Shown: piece after piece, positions 34,789 through 42,770 of the stretch
Layout of the letters: each line of letters opens with the position of its first letter
Numbering within the stretch: position 1 is the stretch's first letter
DNA from: CAYWXK01 sp964462515
Lineage (GTDB): Bacteria; Planctomycetota; Phycisphaerae; Sedimentisphaerales; Anaerobacaceae
Assembly: GCA_964462515.1 (NCBI GenBank)
Contig: CAYWXK010000021.1
Coordinates: 1-64,000, forward strand
Reading direction: 5' to 3'
Length of the DNA: 64,000 bases
The notes under the pieces: generated by a model
What the model saw: only the letters and a program-made list of their open reading frames with translations
Database searches by the model: none
What the model was told of the DNA's origin: nothing
Made by a program: the position numbers and the translations under genes

Positions 34789-35934
34789 TTACTTTTTGAG
34801 GATTTTACCAGATAACACGTCCTCAATCAAGCCTTTTAATCTGTCTTTGCCGGATAGAAATTTTAGCTCAACAGCCAGATATACAAGGGAAATATCCTCT
34901 TTAGTGAGAATCAAGTGGCGGATTTTGGTCCAGTCCTTCTGGGTGGTCAGAATTAAGTTTGCCCCACAGACTCTCGCTTGTTCACGGATATTAGAAATAT
35001 CGGCATCAGTGTAATGATGGTGGTCGTTGTAAATCTTCGAGCCGACCAGTTGAACATTGATACTTTTAACCGTATTCAAGAAGGCCTGTGGATTGCCTAC
35101 TCCGCAGAAAGCAAAGATTCGCCGACCCTTTAGGGAGTCGATAGCGATTTCTTTGTTATCTGCAAGTTTCGCACAAACAGGTTCGTGCATCGACCTTGCA
35201 ACTATCATATTGGGATTTATCTGTTGCAGTTTCTCTTCAATCTTATGTAATTCAGCCTGTTGAACCTGGTCGGAGCGTGTAATAACAACGGCATCGGCCC
35301 GCTTGAGTGATGAAACAGGCTCGCGCAATAAGCCTGCCGGCAGCATTCTGCCATAGCCGAATGGACAGGTCGCATCGATTGTTACTATATCCAGGTCTCT
35401 ATGCAATCGGCGATGTTGAAATCCATCGTCCATAATCAGCACCTTCGCCCCGAACTTGTTGATAGCTTCAATAGCACCCGCAACACGGTCGGGATTGACA
35501 ATGACCTTTGCCTGTGGACAGCTTTCGGCCAAAATGGCCGGCTCATCAATACTCGATGCTCGATACTCGATGCTCGATGCTCGATTGTGCCGGCGTGTTC
35601 TATAACCTCTGGTTAATATGGCACACCGGATTCCTTTTTGTTGTAAAAATTTACATAGCCAGATTACAAGCGGCGTCTTTCCCGTTCCGCCAACCGTTAT
35701 GTTACCGATGCTGAAAATGGTCGCATTCAAATGACGAGTTTTCAGCCAGCCTTTAGAATATAGAAAGTTTCGCACAGCTATAATGGCTGTATAACCTGCC
35801 GCAGCGATTTGCAGAAAGAACAGCAAAACCACTCCCACTGCCCCCCTGCTTTCACCTGAAATCAGTTTTCTGTAAGTTTCCTGGTTCAACTGTAATGCCC
35901 TTTTATAAGTAACTGTTTCCCGTGACAAGGACAT
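34789..35934 (-). CDS. lpxK: tetraacyldisaccharide 4'-kinase
   Basis: Phosphorylates the 4' position of the lipid A precursor at the inner membrane. Motifs are FSIGNITVGGTGKTPLVIWL (Walker A), LTRGY, the DEPAIL block, and LIMDDGFQHRRLHRDLDIV with the catalytic Asp-His. An N-terminal hydrophobic segment (LLFFLQIAAAGYTAII) anchors it. I start at the ATG before SLSRETVTYKRAL (35934); the longest frame adds 20 residues without family support. Between LTRGY and DEP the sequence is encoded by five 7-bp repeats (35552-35586). It heads the LPS operon and implies the cell makes hexa- or penta-acyl lipid A. Confidence 0.94.
   Translation of the reverse strand: MSLSRETVTYKRALQLNQETYRKLISGESRGAVGVVLLFFLQIAAAGYTAIIAVRNFLYSKGWLKTRHLNATIFSIGNITVGGTGKTPLVIWLCKFLQQKGIRCAILTRGYRTRRHNRASSIEYRASSIDEPAILAESCPQAKVIVNPDRVAGAIEAINKFGAKVLIMDDGFQHRRLHRDLDIVTIDATCPFGYGRMLPAGLLREPVSSLKRADAVVITRSDQVQQAELHKIEEKLQQINPNMIVARSMHEPVCAKLADNKEIAIDSLKGRRIFAFCGVGNPQAFLNTVKSINVQLVGSKIYNDHHHYTDADISNIREQARVCGANLILTTQKDWTKIRHLILTKEDISLVYLAVELKFLSGKDRLKGLIEDVLSGKILKK
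35552..35586. repeat. heptanucleotide tandem repeat inside lpxK (ctcgatN)5
   Basis: Five 7-bp units (ctcgatg, ctcgata, ctcgatg, ctcgatg, ctcgatt) in the coding region between the LTRGY and DEP motifs. A change in copy number other than a multiple of three would shift the frame. Confidence 0.7.
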
Positions 35935-36013
35935 ATAATTTACACTTAAATCCTGTTTTTTGCCACAAAAAAAGCTGTTCTGGCAAAGCAGCAAAAAAAT
36001 TATTATTTTGTTG

Positions 36014-36041
36014 TTGCATAGCCCTGGTTTTATGCTATAAT
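36014..36041 (+). promoter_or_regulatory. extended -10 promoter for the cold-shock gene
   Basis: TTGCAT (36014-36019), 16-base spacer, TATAAT (36036-36041) preceded by TGC. The predicted start at about 36048 gives a 100-base untranslated leader before the GTG at 36148, a layout usual for cold-shock genes. Confidence 0.6.
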
Positions 36042-36147
36042 GTATAATAACAGGGTTATTCTTTCATCTCTCAAGGGTATCTCCTGGCAGATTAAAATGA
36101 GAGGTATTATTTTATGTGCTCTGGAAACAGAGCCAAGGAGAAGTACA

Positions 36148-36351
36148 GTGAGTACAGGTAAAGTAAAATGGTTTAACGCAAGTAAGGGCTATGGATTTAT
36201 CACTCCGGATGGCGGCGGCGAAGATTTGTTCGTCCATCATTCAGAGATAAAGACCTCCGGTTACGCGAATCTCGATGAAGGCCAAGTGGTCCGGTTCGAG
36301 ATTGGCCAGGGCAAAAAAGGCCCCTGCGCCACCAACGTAGCACCCGCCTAA
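36148..36351 (+). CDS. cold-shock domain protein
   Basis: A 67-residue single-stranded nucleic-acid-binding OB-fold protein of the CspA family. The start is a GTG with AAGGAG seven bases upstream. The longest open frame extends further up but only through untranslated leader. RNP1 (KGYGFITP) and RNP2 (LFVHHSEI) are both intact, and KVKWFNASKG is the usual N-terminus. It is flanked by a good promoter, a long leader and a strong terminator, so it is a monocistronic unit. It is likely an RNA chaperone; whether it is cold-induced cannot be read from sequence. Confidence 0.95.
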   Translation: MSTGKVKWFNASKGYGFITPDGGGEDLFVHHSEIKTSGYANLDEGQVVRFEIGQGKKGPCATNVAPA

Positions 36352-36377
36352 CGAAGGTCAAAGCGTTCAAAAACCAG

Positions 36378-36410
36378 CAGGCCCCGCACAACTGCGGGGC
36401 CTGTTTTATT
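36378..36410 (+). terminator. intrinsic terminator after the cold-shock gene
   Basis: Perfect 11-bp stem CAGGCCCCGCA/TGCGGGGCCTG (36378-36388 with 36393-36403), four-base loop, then TTTTATTT. Confidence 0.9.
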
Positions 36411-36510
36411 TCATCAAAACTCGGTGGTTTTCTCTTCGTTCTCCGCAACCTCGCCGGTAAAAATTCAAAAGTAGCGGTAACCTGCGGCCACAGAAATTTA
36501 ATTTTTAACA

Positions 36511-36691
36511 AACGGTGTTAATCTGTGTAAACCCGTGTCCGACTTGTTTTGAATTTATAGTTTCGGTCATTTGGATTTGTTTCGGGTTTCGGATTTCGAT
36601 ATTCGGATTTTCTTCTTTGATTTTGTGTCTTGGTGTCTTTGTGGCATTCTCGGCGGTAAAACTTTTGCCTTTTTATCCGCCGGAGGCGGAT
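36511..36691. repeat. dispersed repeat cluster with heptanucleotide repeat and a palindrome
   Basis: The stretch between the cold-shock terminator and icd has no gene. It holds a 21-base phrase (36511-36531) repeated exactly at 41396-41416. It also holds four 7-bp units (ttcgggt, ttcggat, ttcgata, ttcggat; 36581-36608), and a phrase resembling 8555-8610. At the end, the palindrome ATCCGCC-gga-GGCGGAT (36675-36691) lies between two copies of acttttgccttttta. Confidence 0.6.
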
Positions 36692-37777
36692 TTACTTTTG
36701 CCTTTTTACTTTTTCTATGATTGCGTCAGCCATTTCTTTTGTGCCGACGGCGGTCCGGTCTCCGCGGTCCTCTTTCATATCATAAGTTACGCTTTTGCCC
36801 TCGGCGATTACCGCAGCGACGGCGTTCTCAAGCTTGTCTGCTTCTTTTGTTTTGCCAAGATGCCGGAGCATAAGAACGCCGCTGAGTATCAATGCTGTCG
36901 GATTGACTTTATTTTGGCCTTTGTATTTTGGTGCGCTGCCGTGCGTGGCCTCGAATATGGCCGTCTTATCGCCGATGTTTGCACCGGGCGCAACGCCAAG
37001 TCCGCCGACTAAACCGGCACATAAATCACTTATGATGTCACCATACAGATTCGGCAGCACAATCACATCGTAAAGCTCCGGCTTTTGAACCAACTGCATA
37101 CACATATTGTCAACGATGCGGTCCTCAAATTCGATGTCGGGATAATTCTGTGCTACCTGCCGGCTTACCTCAAGCCACAATCCATCCGTGAATTTCATAA
37201 TGTTGGCCTTATGGACGCTTGTTACTTTTTTTCGCCCCATTTTGCGGGTGTAATCAAACGCAAAACGCACGATTCTCTCTGTAGCCCCGACGGAAATGGG
37301 CTTTATGCTTATGCCGGAGTCCTCGCTTATCCTGCGTTTGCTGTGTTTGTTTAGCCAGTCGATGATTTCAGCCGTGTCGTCGCCGCCTTTCTGGAATTCG
37401 ATGCCGGCGTAAAGGTCTTCGGTATTTTCGCGCACAATCACAAGGTCGATATCGGAATACTTACTCCGCACGCCCTTGTAGCTTTTGCACGGCCGCAGAC
37501 ACGCATATAAATCGAGCGTCTGACGAAGATGCACGTTGACGCTTCTATAACCTTTTCCGACCGGCGTGGTAATAGGCCCTTTTAGGGCAATGCCGTTTCG
37601 CTTAATCGATTCAAGCGTTGAATCCGGCAGAACCGCTCCAAGTCGCTCCAGCACATCCGTGCCGGCTTCGGCCACATCCCATTCAATCCCTGCACCCGTG
37701 GCGTCTATACACCTCTTTGCGGCTTCTACAACTTCTGGCCCCGTTCCATCGCCGGGTATCAAAGTAACTTTTGTCAT
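36692..37777 (-). CDS. NAD-type isocitrate dehydrogenase (isocitrate/isopropylmalate dehydrogenase family)
   Basis: Oxidative decarboxylase of the TCA cycle. The opening MTKVTLIPGDGTGPEVV, the substrate loop NVHLRQTLDLYACLRPCKS, VIVRENTEDLYAGIE and the metal-site NLYGDIISDLCAGLVGG are all present. Around 360 residues with an N-V-x-L-R-x-x-L-D-L-Y type loop favours NAD-dependent isocitrate dehydrogenase over LeuB, although homoisocitrate or tartrate dehydrogenase are close relatives. I start at the second in-frame ATG (37777), which has GGAG eight bases upstream. It is a single-gene unit. Confidence 0.88.
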   Translation of the reverse strand: MTKVTLIPGDGTGPEVVEAAKRCIDATGAGIEWDVAEAGTDVLERLGAVLPDSTLESIKRNGIALKGPITTPVGKGYRSVNVHLRQTLDLYACLRPCKSYKGVRSKYSDIDLVIVRENTEDLYAGIEFQKGGDDTAEIIDWLNKHSKRRISEDSGISIKPISVGATERIVRFAFDYTRKMGRKKVTSVHKANIMKFTDGLWLEVSRQVAQNYPDIEFEDRIVDNMCMQLVQKPELYDVIVLPNLYGDIISDLCAGLVGGLGVAPGANIGDKTAIFEATHGSAPKYKGQNKVNPTALILSGVLMLRHLGKTKEADKLENAVAAVIAEGKSVTYDMKEDRGDRTAVGTKEMADAIIEKVKRQK

Positions 37778-37962
37778 TTTCAACACTCCAAATTATTTAT
37801 CAAGTCCTATGGTATCCTGTAACAAAAAAAGTGTCAATGATAGCGTTTTCATATCGAGCTTATGCGAAAGTTGCTTGATTAAAGGGCTTTGTTATAATAA
37901 GGCCGCTCAAGTGGAGCTAAAAGATAATTACGCCAGAGCTATTGTGAAAGGAACAAACCACG

Positions 37963-40900
37963 ATGGAAAGGTATAAACCCGACACAACCCACCAAGATAA
38001 GGCGGCACCAGTCGCGTGGAAAACTTTACGGCAAAGCAGCTATTCAATTTTCTTAACAGGAATAACGCTTTTGTTTTCTGTTTGTTTAGCCGGACAAGGA
38101 GAGAAAACAGATGTTGCGGGATTTGGGGAGATTAAAAAGTGGGATGCAAAAGGAAAAGATTACGGCGTTCTCTGGGAGGACTCACGCGACATATTCAGAG
38201 TAGTTGTCAAGTTCGCTGACGCCAATAATCTGCCGCAAAAAGAAAATGTCCATTTAGAATACTGGCAATCGACCTGGCCAAGAAGCCGAATCCCAAGAGA
38301 TCAACCTTCAGGTGCAGGCAGTTCCGGCTGGCTAAACGTAGGCGACTGGTTCCAGGGTAAATGGAAAACAGCCGACACAAACCTCCAAACCGATAGCGCC
38401 ACATATACCTTCAACTTTAATCCTCTTAATGAAAAAGAGTTCACGGATATGAAGGATTTTTCAGTCCCCTACCGCTCAACATTGAAGCTGCGTCTTGTCT
38501 GCGATAAGCCGCTTCCTAAAATCGAGACATTCGAGGCCTATACGGATTCGACCTGGGAGACTTTAGAGTTTGAGGTTGAATGGGGTGCAACGGCAAAAGA
38601 CAAGATACAAACCTGGGATGGGAAACTTGAGGTCTTCAACGGGATAATTCGGGAAATTAAGCCGATTGGGTCTCAAAGCGAAGTCAAGGTCGAGCAGAAT
38701 CATAACTGGACATCAAAAGCCCAGAATAAAATGGATGGTATCCGTTCCGAAATTCTCTATGCAAAAACAAACGCTTACAATTCTTTTGATGAGACGATTG
38801 TAACGGTGAGGACGGCCTGCGAGAGCTTTTCGTTTGCTGCTGCGGATTTAATCAAGTTCGGCCATATCTTTATCCCTGACTTTGGCGTTATCATTCGTAA
38901 GGCCGGCGACGACACAAGTTACCGGGCAGCAGAACAGGAATGGCAAAAAAATAAGAATAAAAATATCTATACAGCGGTTTCTACGATGCCAGAGCAGACC
39001 CTGACGCGGGCCTGGAATGATATGCCGATAAAAGAGCCTTTCTATATTCCACTGTGCTTTGAAGGAGGCAGACAGCATTTCGGGATAGAGCCTGCTGGCA
39101 GTATATTTTGCCAGCGCTACTGGCTGTCACGCATTGCCGGCAAAGATACAAAACGCTGCCTGTATGAAGGCGACTCAATTAAATATAGATTCGGCTTAGA
39201 TAATGCAAAGTTAATTGAGCGGGGGACTGTCGATGGCTATTTGCCGATGATTACAGCAACCTGGGAACGCGATGGCGTTCGCTATCGTCAGAGTGCTTTT
39301 GTCGTGCCTTTTGATGGGGTTCCAAAAAAAGGTGAGCGAATTTACGCTGATGATACCCTTATATTAATGGTGAGATTTCAAATAGAGCGTATAGACAATA
39401 TAGAGTGCGAGGCAAAACTTGATTTAGATGTTGTTACGACAAGCCCAGAGCAACTGACCATCAATGATGGATTGATTTCGGTTGCGGATATTGAGCCAAA
39501 GCGATTACGAATGCTTGTCAGCTCCGTCAACCCTGCAAACAGCTATTCACTTGAAAGACAGGATAAAAAGATTATCTATCGAGCTAAACTTACTGCAAGC
39601 AAACCAAAGCGGACATTCGATGTCGCCCTTCCGTTTATCACACTTACCGAGAAAGAAGAGTGGGCAAAGCTGCGAACTATCAAGTTTGATAAGGTGTTTA
39701 AGGATGTTTGCTCATACTGGCAAAAGCGTGCCCAGGAAAGCGCACGGATTATTACGCCTGAGCCAATGATAAATGATTATTATAAGGCCCACATTTCACA
39801 TCTATTGCTTAATACCGAGCGAGAGGTCGGAGACAGCGACCGCTATATGGCCAAGGTCGGGACATTCAGGTATGGGGTATTCAGCAACGAATCCTGTATG
39901 ATGGTTAGTGACCTCGACCGGCGCGGATACCACAGAAGAGCCGAGCAGGCACTTGAGACCTGGCTGCATTACCAGAGCATAGTTGCTCTGCCGGGTTCAT
40001 ATTCAAGTGCGGAAGGTGAGTTCTATGGCGCCGGCGGATATGAGGATGGCGGTTATAATCAGCACCACGGATTTGTCCTGTGGTGCCTCGGCGAGCATTA
40101 TTGGTACACGCGGGATGTAGAATGGCTAAAGCGGGCTGCGCCAAAGATAATAAAGGGGTGCGAATGGATTATTCGCGAGCGAAACCGCACAATCGCCGAG
40201 GCGGACAAGTCTGCGATTCAAAAAATCGAGCGAGGATTGTTACCCGCCGGCAGTCTGGAGGACATAAGGGATTGGCGATGCTGGCTATCGACAAACGTTT
40301 ATTCCTGGTGGGGAATGAATAATGCAGCGGCTGCACTAAATGATGCAGGGATTCCGCAAGGCAGGCGCTTATTAGATGAGGCGGCTGCGTATCGTGAGGA
40401 TATTCTTACCGCCTTTACAGAAGCGATGCAGCGGACGCCTGTTGTCAGATTACGTGATGGCAGTTGGATACCTCATATACCGCCTGAGGTGCACCGCCGG
40501 GGCCGGACATTCGGCTGGATAACCGAAACGCTCGAAGGCCCGATACATTTAGTTGCCTGTGGAATTCTTGACCCCTGCGACAGGCGCTCTACCTGGATAA
40601 TGAAAGATTACGAGGACAATCTTTGCATTTCCGAACAATACGGCTTTAACCTAACCGGCGAAGAATTTGAACGCTACTGGTTCAGCCGGGGCGCGGTATC
40701 AATCCAGCCGAACCTGCTCTGGATGGTCCCGTATCTATTGCGAGATGAGCCAAAGCATTTTTTGCGCACATATTTTAACGGCTTTGCGATGTGCTATTTC
40801 CCGGATACACGAATGATGACCGAATGGGTCCGCAAGCTGGGCACTATGGCCGGCGACCACTACAAATCCTCCGATGAAGCCAACTCAACCTATTGGCTGC

Positions 40901-41256
40901 GATTGATGTTCATTCAGGAAAGAGCTAATGAGCTTATACTCGGTGCAGCTATTCCTCGATATTGGCTTTCCGATGGAAATAAAATCGGCATCGAAAACGC
41001 CGGCACGTATTTCGGCCCGATGTCGGTCAGTTATGAATCTAAAGTCAGCAAAGGCCGAATCGAGGCGACTCTGGAACCGCCGCGCAGAAATCCACCTAAG
41101 AAAATCTTTATTCGTTTCCGCCACCCAGAAGGTAAAAAGATAACCCGCTGTGAACTCAACGGCAAAGCGTACAAAAACTTCGACATAGAAAAAGAATGGG
41201 TTGTGCTGACAGACTGTCCCCGGAAAACTACTCATATTACCGCCTATTACAATTGA
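37963..41256 (+). CDS. large secreted six-hairpin-glycosidase-like protein
   Basis: A 1,097-residue protein of no named family that I can fix. A hydrophobic helix near residues 29-45 (FLTGITLLFSVCLAGQ) is a probable signal or anchor after a basic N-tail. Residues about 60-560 are beta-rich sandwich-like sequence. Residues about 600-960 look like an (alpha/alpha)6 toroid as in alpha-L-rhamnosidases and GH63/GH78/GH106-like enzymes (GGYEDGGYNQHHGFVLWCLGEHYWYTRDVEWL, NNAAAALNDAG). The C-terminus is a beta domain. A polysaccharide-degrading role is inferred from fold; the exact GH family and catalytic acids are unassigned. AAAGGA precedes the ATG. Confidence 0.7.
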   Translation: MERYKPDTTHQDKAAPVAWKTLRQSSYSIFLTGITLLFSVCLAGQGEKTDVAGFGEIKKWDAKGKDYGVLWEDSRDIFRVVVKFADANNLPQKENVHLEYWQSTWPRSRIPRDQPSGAGSSGWLNVGDWFQGKWKTADTNLQTDSATYTFNFNPLNEKEFTDMKDFSVPYRSTLKLRLVCDKPLPKIETFEAYTDSTWETLEFEVEWGATAKDKIQTWDGKLEVFNGIIREIKPIGSQSEVKVEQNHNWTSKAQNKMDGIRSEILYAKTNAYNSFDETIVTVRTACESFSFAAADLIKFGHIFIPDFGVIIRKAGDDTSYRAAEQEWQKNKNKNIYTAVSTMPEQTLTRAWNDMPIKEPFYIPLCFEGGRQHFGIEPAGSIFCQRYWLSRIAGKDTKRCLYEGDSIKYRFGLDNAKLIERGTVDGYLPMITATWERDGVRYRQSAFVVPFDGVPKKGERIYADDTLILMVRFQIERIDNIECEAKLDLDVVTTSPEQLTINDGLISVADIEPKRLRMLVSSVNPANSYSLERQDKKIIYRAKLTASKPKRTFDVALPFITLTEKEEWAKLRTIKFDKVFKDVCSYWQKRAQESARIITPEPMINDYYKAHISHLLLNTEREVGDSDRYMAKVGTFRYGVFSNESCMMVSDLDRRGYHRRAEQALETWLHYQSIVALPGSYSSAEGEFYGAGGYEDGGYNQHHGFVLWCLGEHYWYTRDVEWLKRAAPKIIKGCEWIIRERNRTIAEADKSAIQKIERGLLPAGSLEDIRDWRCWLSTNVYSWWGMNNAAAALNDAGIPQGRRLLDEAAAYREDILTAFTEAMQRTPVVRLRDGSWIPHIPPEVHRRGRTFGWITETLEGPIHLVACGILDPCDRRSTWIMKDYEDNLCISEQYGFNLTGEEFERYWFSRGAVSIQPNLLWMVPYLLRDEPKHFLRTYFNGFAMCYFPDTRMMTEWVRKLGTMAGDHYKSSDEANSTYWLRLMFIQERANELILGAAIPRYWLSDGNKIGIENAGTYFGPMSVSYESKVSKGRIEATLEPPRRNPPKKIFIRFRHPEGKKITRCELNGKAYKNFDIEKEWVVLTDCPRKTTHITAYYN

Positions 41257-41395
41257 GCATTCGTCCTTCTATAAGAGAATCTGAAAATCTCAGCGAAAAA
41301 TCCTCTTTCAATTTCCTGCGATTTTTGGTAATAAAAGAACATAAGAGCACAAGAGCCAGGCATGGTGTGCTCATCACACCGTTTCAATTTTAATA

Positions 41396-41416
41396 AACGG
41401 TGTTAATCTGTGTAAA
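41396..41416. repeat. second copy of a 21-base dispersed repeat
   Basis: Identical to 36511-36531. It ends 15 bases before the aroA ATG, so the aroA translation start region, which lacks a ribosome site, is derived from or overlapped by the repeat. Confidence 0.7.
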
Positions 41417-41431
41417 TCTGTGTCTAAAAAT

Positions 41432-42712
41432 ATGAAACTGATTGTCCAAAAATCTCGGCTAAAAGGTGAGGTTTTGATGCCGGCCTCCAAGTCGCACACA
41501 ATCCGCGCCGTTGCGATTGCATCATTAGCCAGCGGCCAGAGTATTATCCGCGATCCGCTGGACTCAGATGATGCGCGGGCAGCAGTCGCCTGCTATCGAG
41601 CGCTGGGAGCAAAAATTGATACAACTGAGCCTAATCGCTGGAAAGTTACAGGTACTGGCGGCAAAGTAACCGCACCAGGTGAAATTATAGATGTTCTTAA
41701 TTCCGGCACGACACTGCGGATAGGGATGGGTTCGGCTGCCCTGGCTGGACCCGGCCAGACGACGACTTTTACCGGCGATGCACAAACCCAGACCCGGCCA
41801 ATAGGAGCTTTAATGGAGTCGCTGGGACAATTGGGGGCAAAATGCAAAAGCCTAAATAACAATGATAGAGCGCCTGTCGAGGTAACAGGGAAACTTGTAG
41901 GAGGGAAAACCAGTATCGCTGCATTTACAAGCCAGTATCTATCGAGCCTGCTATTGTGCACGCCTCTCGCTCAAAAAGATACCGAAATTGATGTTACGCT
42001 TCTCAATGAGCCAGGCTATGTGCAAATGACACTCGATTGGCTTGATAAACAAAAAATAAAATACCAAAACCAGGAATTGCGGTATTTTAGAATCAAGGCC
42101 AACCAAAGCTACAAGGCTTTTGATGAAGCAATCCCTGCTGATTTTTCCAGCGCTACATTTTTCTTGTGTGCCGCAGCATTATTCGGGGATGAAGTTACCC
42201 TCTCGGGACTGGACTTTTCAGACAGCCAGCCGGATAAAGCGGTGGTCGATTACCTAAAGGCAATGGGCGCCGATATCAGTGTAGGGCCAAATTCAATAAC
42301 GGTTAAAGCTGCCCCTCTGAAAGGTGTTGAAATAGATATGAACCAGACGCCGGATGCCCTGCCTGCTATGGCTGTTACCGCAGCTTTTGCAGAAGGGACA
42401 ACAAAGTTCCTAAATGTTCCGCAGGCGAGAGCTAAAGAGACCGACCGAATCAAATGTATGGCCGAAGAGCTAAAAAAAATGGGGGCAGATGTCGAAGAAT
42501 TGCCCGATGGGCTTATAGTTCGACACAGCAAATTAAAGCCGGCCTCACTTGACGGCAGAAGCGACCACCGAATCGTTATGGCACTATCTATCGCGGGACT
42601 GGGACTGGATAAACAAATAAGTATTGACACCGCCGAGACAATGAACGTTACGTTCCCTAATTTCGTAGAGCTGATGCAAAGCCTCGGCGCAAAAATGGAA
42701 GTAACTGATTAA
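41432..42712 (+). CDS. aroA: 3-phosphoshikimate 1-carboxyvinyltransferase (EPSP synthase)
   Basis: Joins phosphoenolpyruvate to shikimate 3-phosphate in aromatic amino acid synthesis. Motifs are PASKSHTIRAVAIASLA (substrate-binding Lys, Ser), LNSGTTLRIGMG, FTGDAQTQTRPIGALM, TSQYLSSLLL, AKETDRIKCMAEELKKMGAD and DHRIVMALSIAGLG. The 426-residue length is normal. I use the ATG at 41432, which gives the family N-terminus MKLIVQKSRLKGEV; no ribosome site is seen. It is followed 58 bases later by the chorismate synthase homologue, so the last two shikimate steps are neighbours. Confidence 0.96.
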   Translation: MKLIVQKSRLKGEVLMPASKSHTIRAVAIASLASGQSIIRDPLDSDDARAAVACYRALGAKIDTTEPNRWKVTGTGGKVTAPGEIIDVLNSGTTLRIGMGSAALAGPGQTTTFTGDAQTQTRPIGALMESLGQLGAKCKSLNNNDRAPVEVTGKLVGGKTSIAAFTSQYLSSLLLCTPLAQKDTEIDVTLLNEPGYVQMTLDWLDKQKIKYQNQELRYFRIKANQSYKAFDEAIPADFSSATFFLCAAALFGDEVTLSGLDFSDSQPDKAVVDYLKAMGADISVGPNSITVKAAPLKGVEIDMNQTPDALPAMAVTAAFAEGTTKFLNVPQARAKETDRIKCMAEELKKMGADVEELPDGLIVRHSKLKPASLDGRSDHRIVMALSIAGLGLDKQISIDTAETMNVTFPNFVELMQSLGAKMEVTD

Positions 42713-42770
42713 CGAATCAATGATTGTCAGGTAACTTTTCAATCTAATGACTATTTAGGAGTTCTGTAAA

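Noticed and set aside
36200..36511. Minus-strand frame of 103 codons over the cold-shock gene
   Set aside because: It covers the opposite strand of a certain cold-shock gene and its terminator, with no family similarity.
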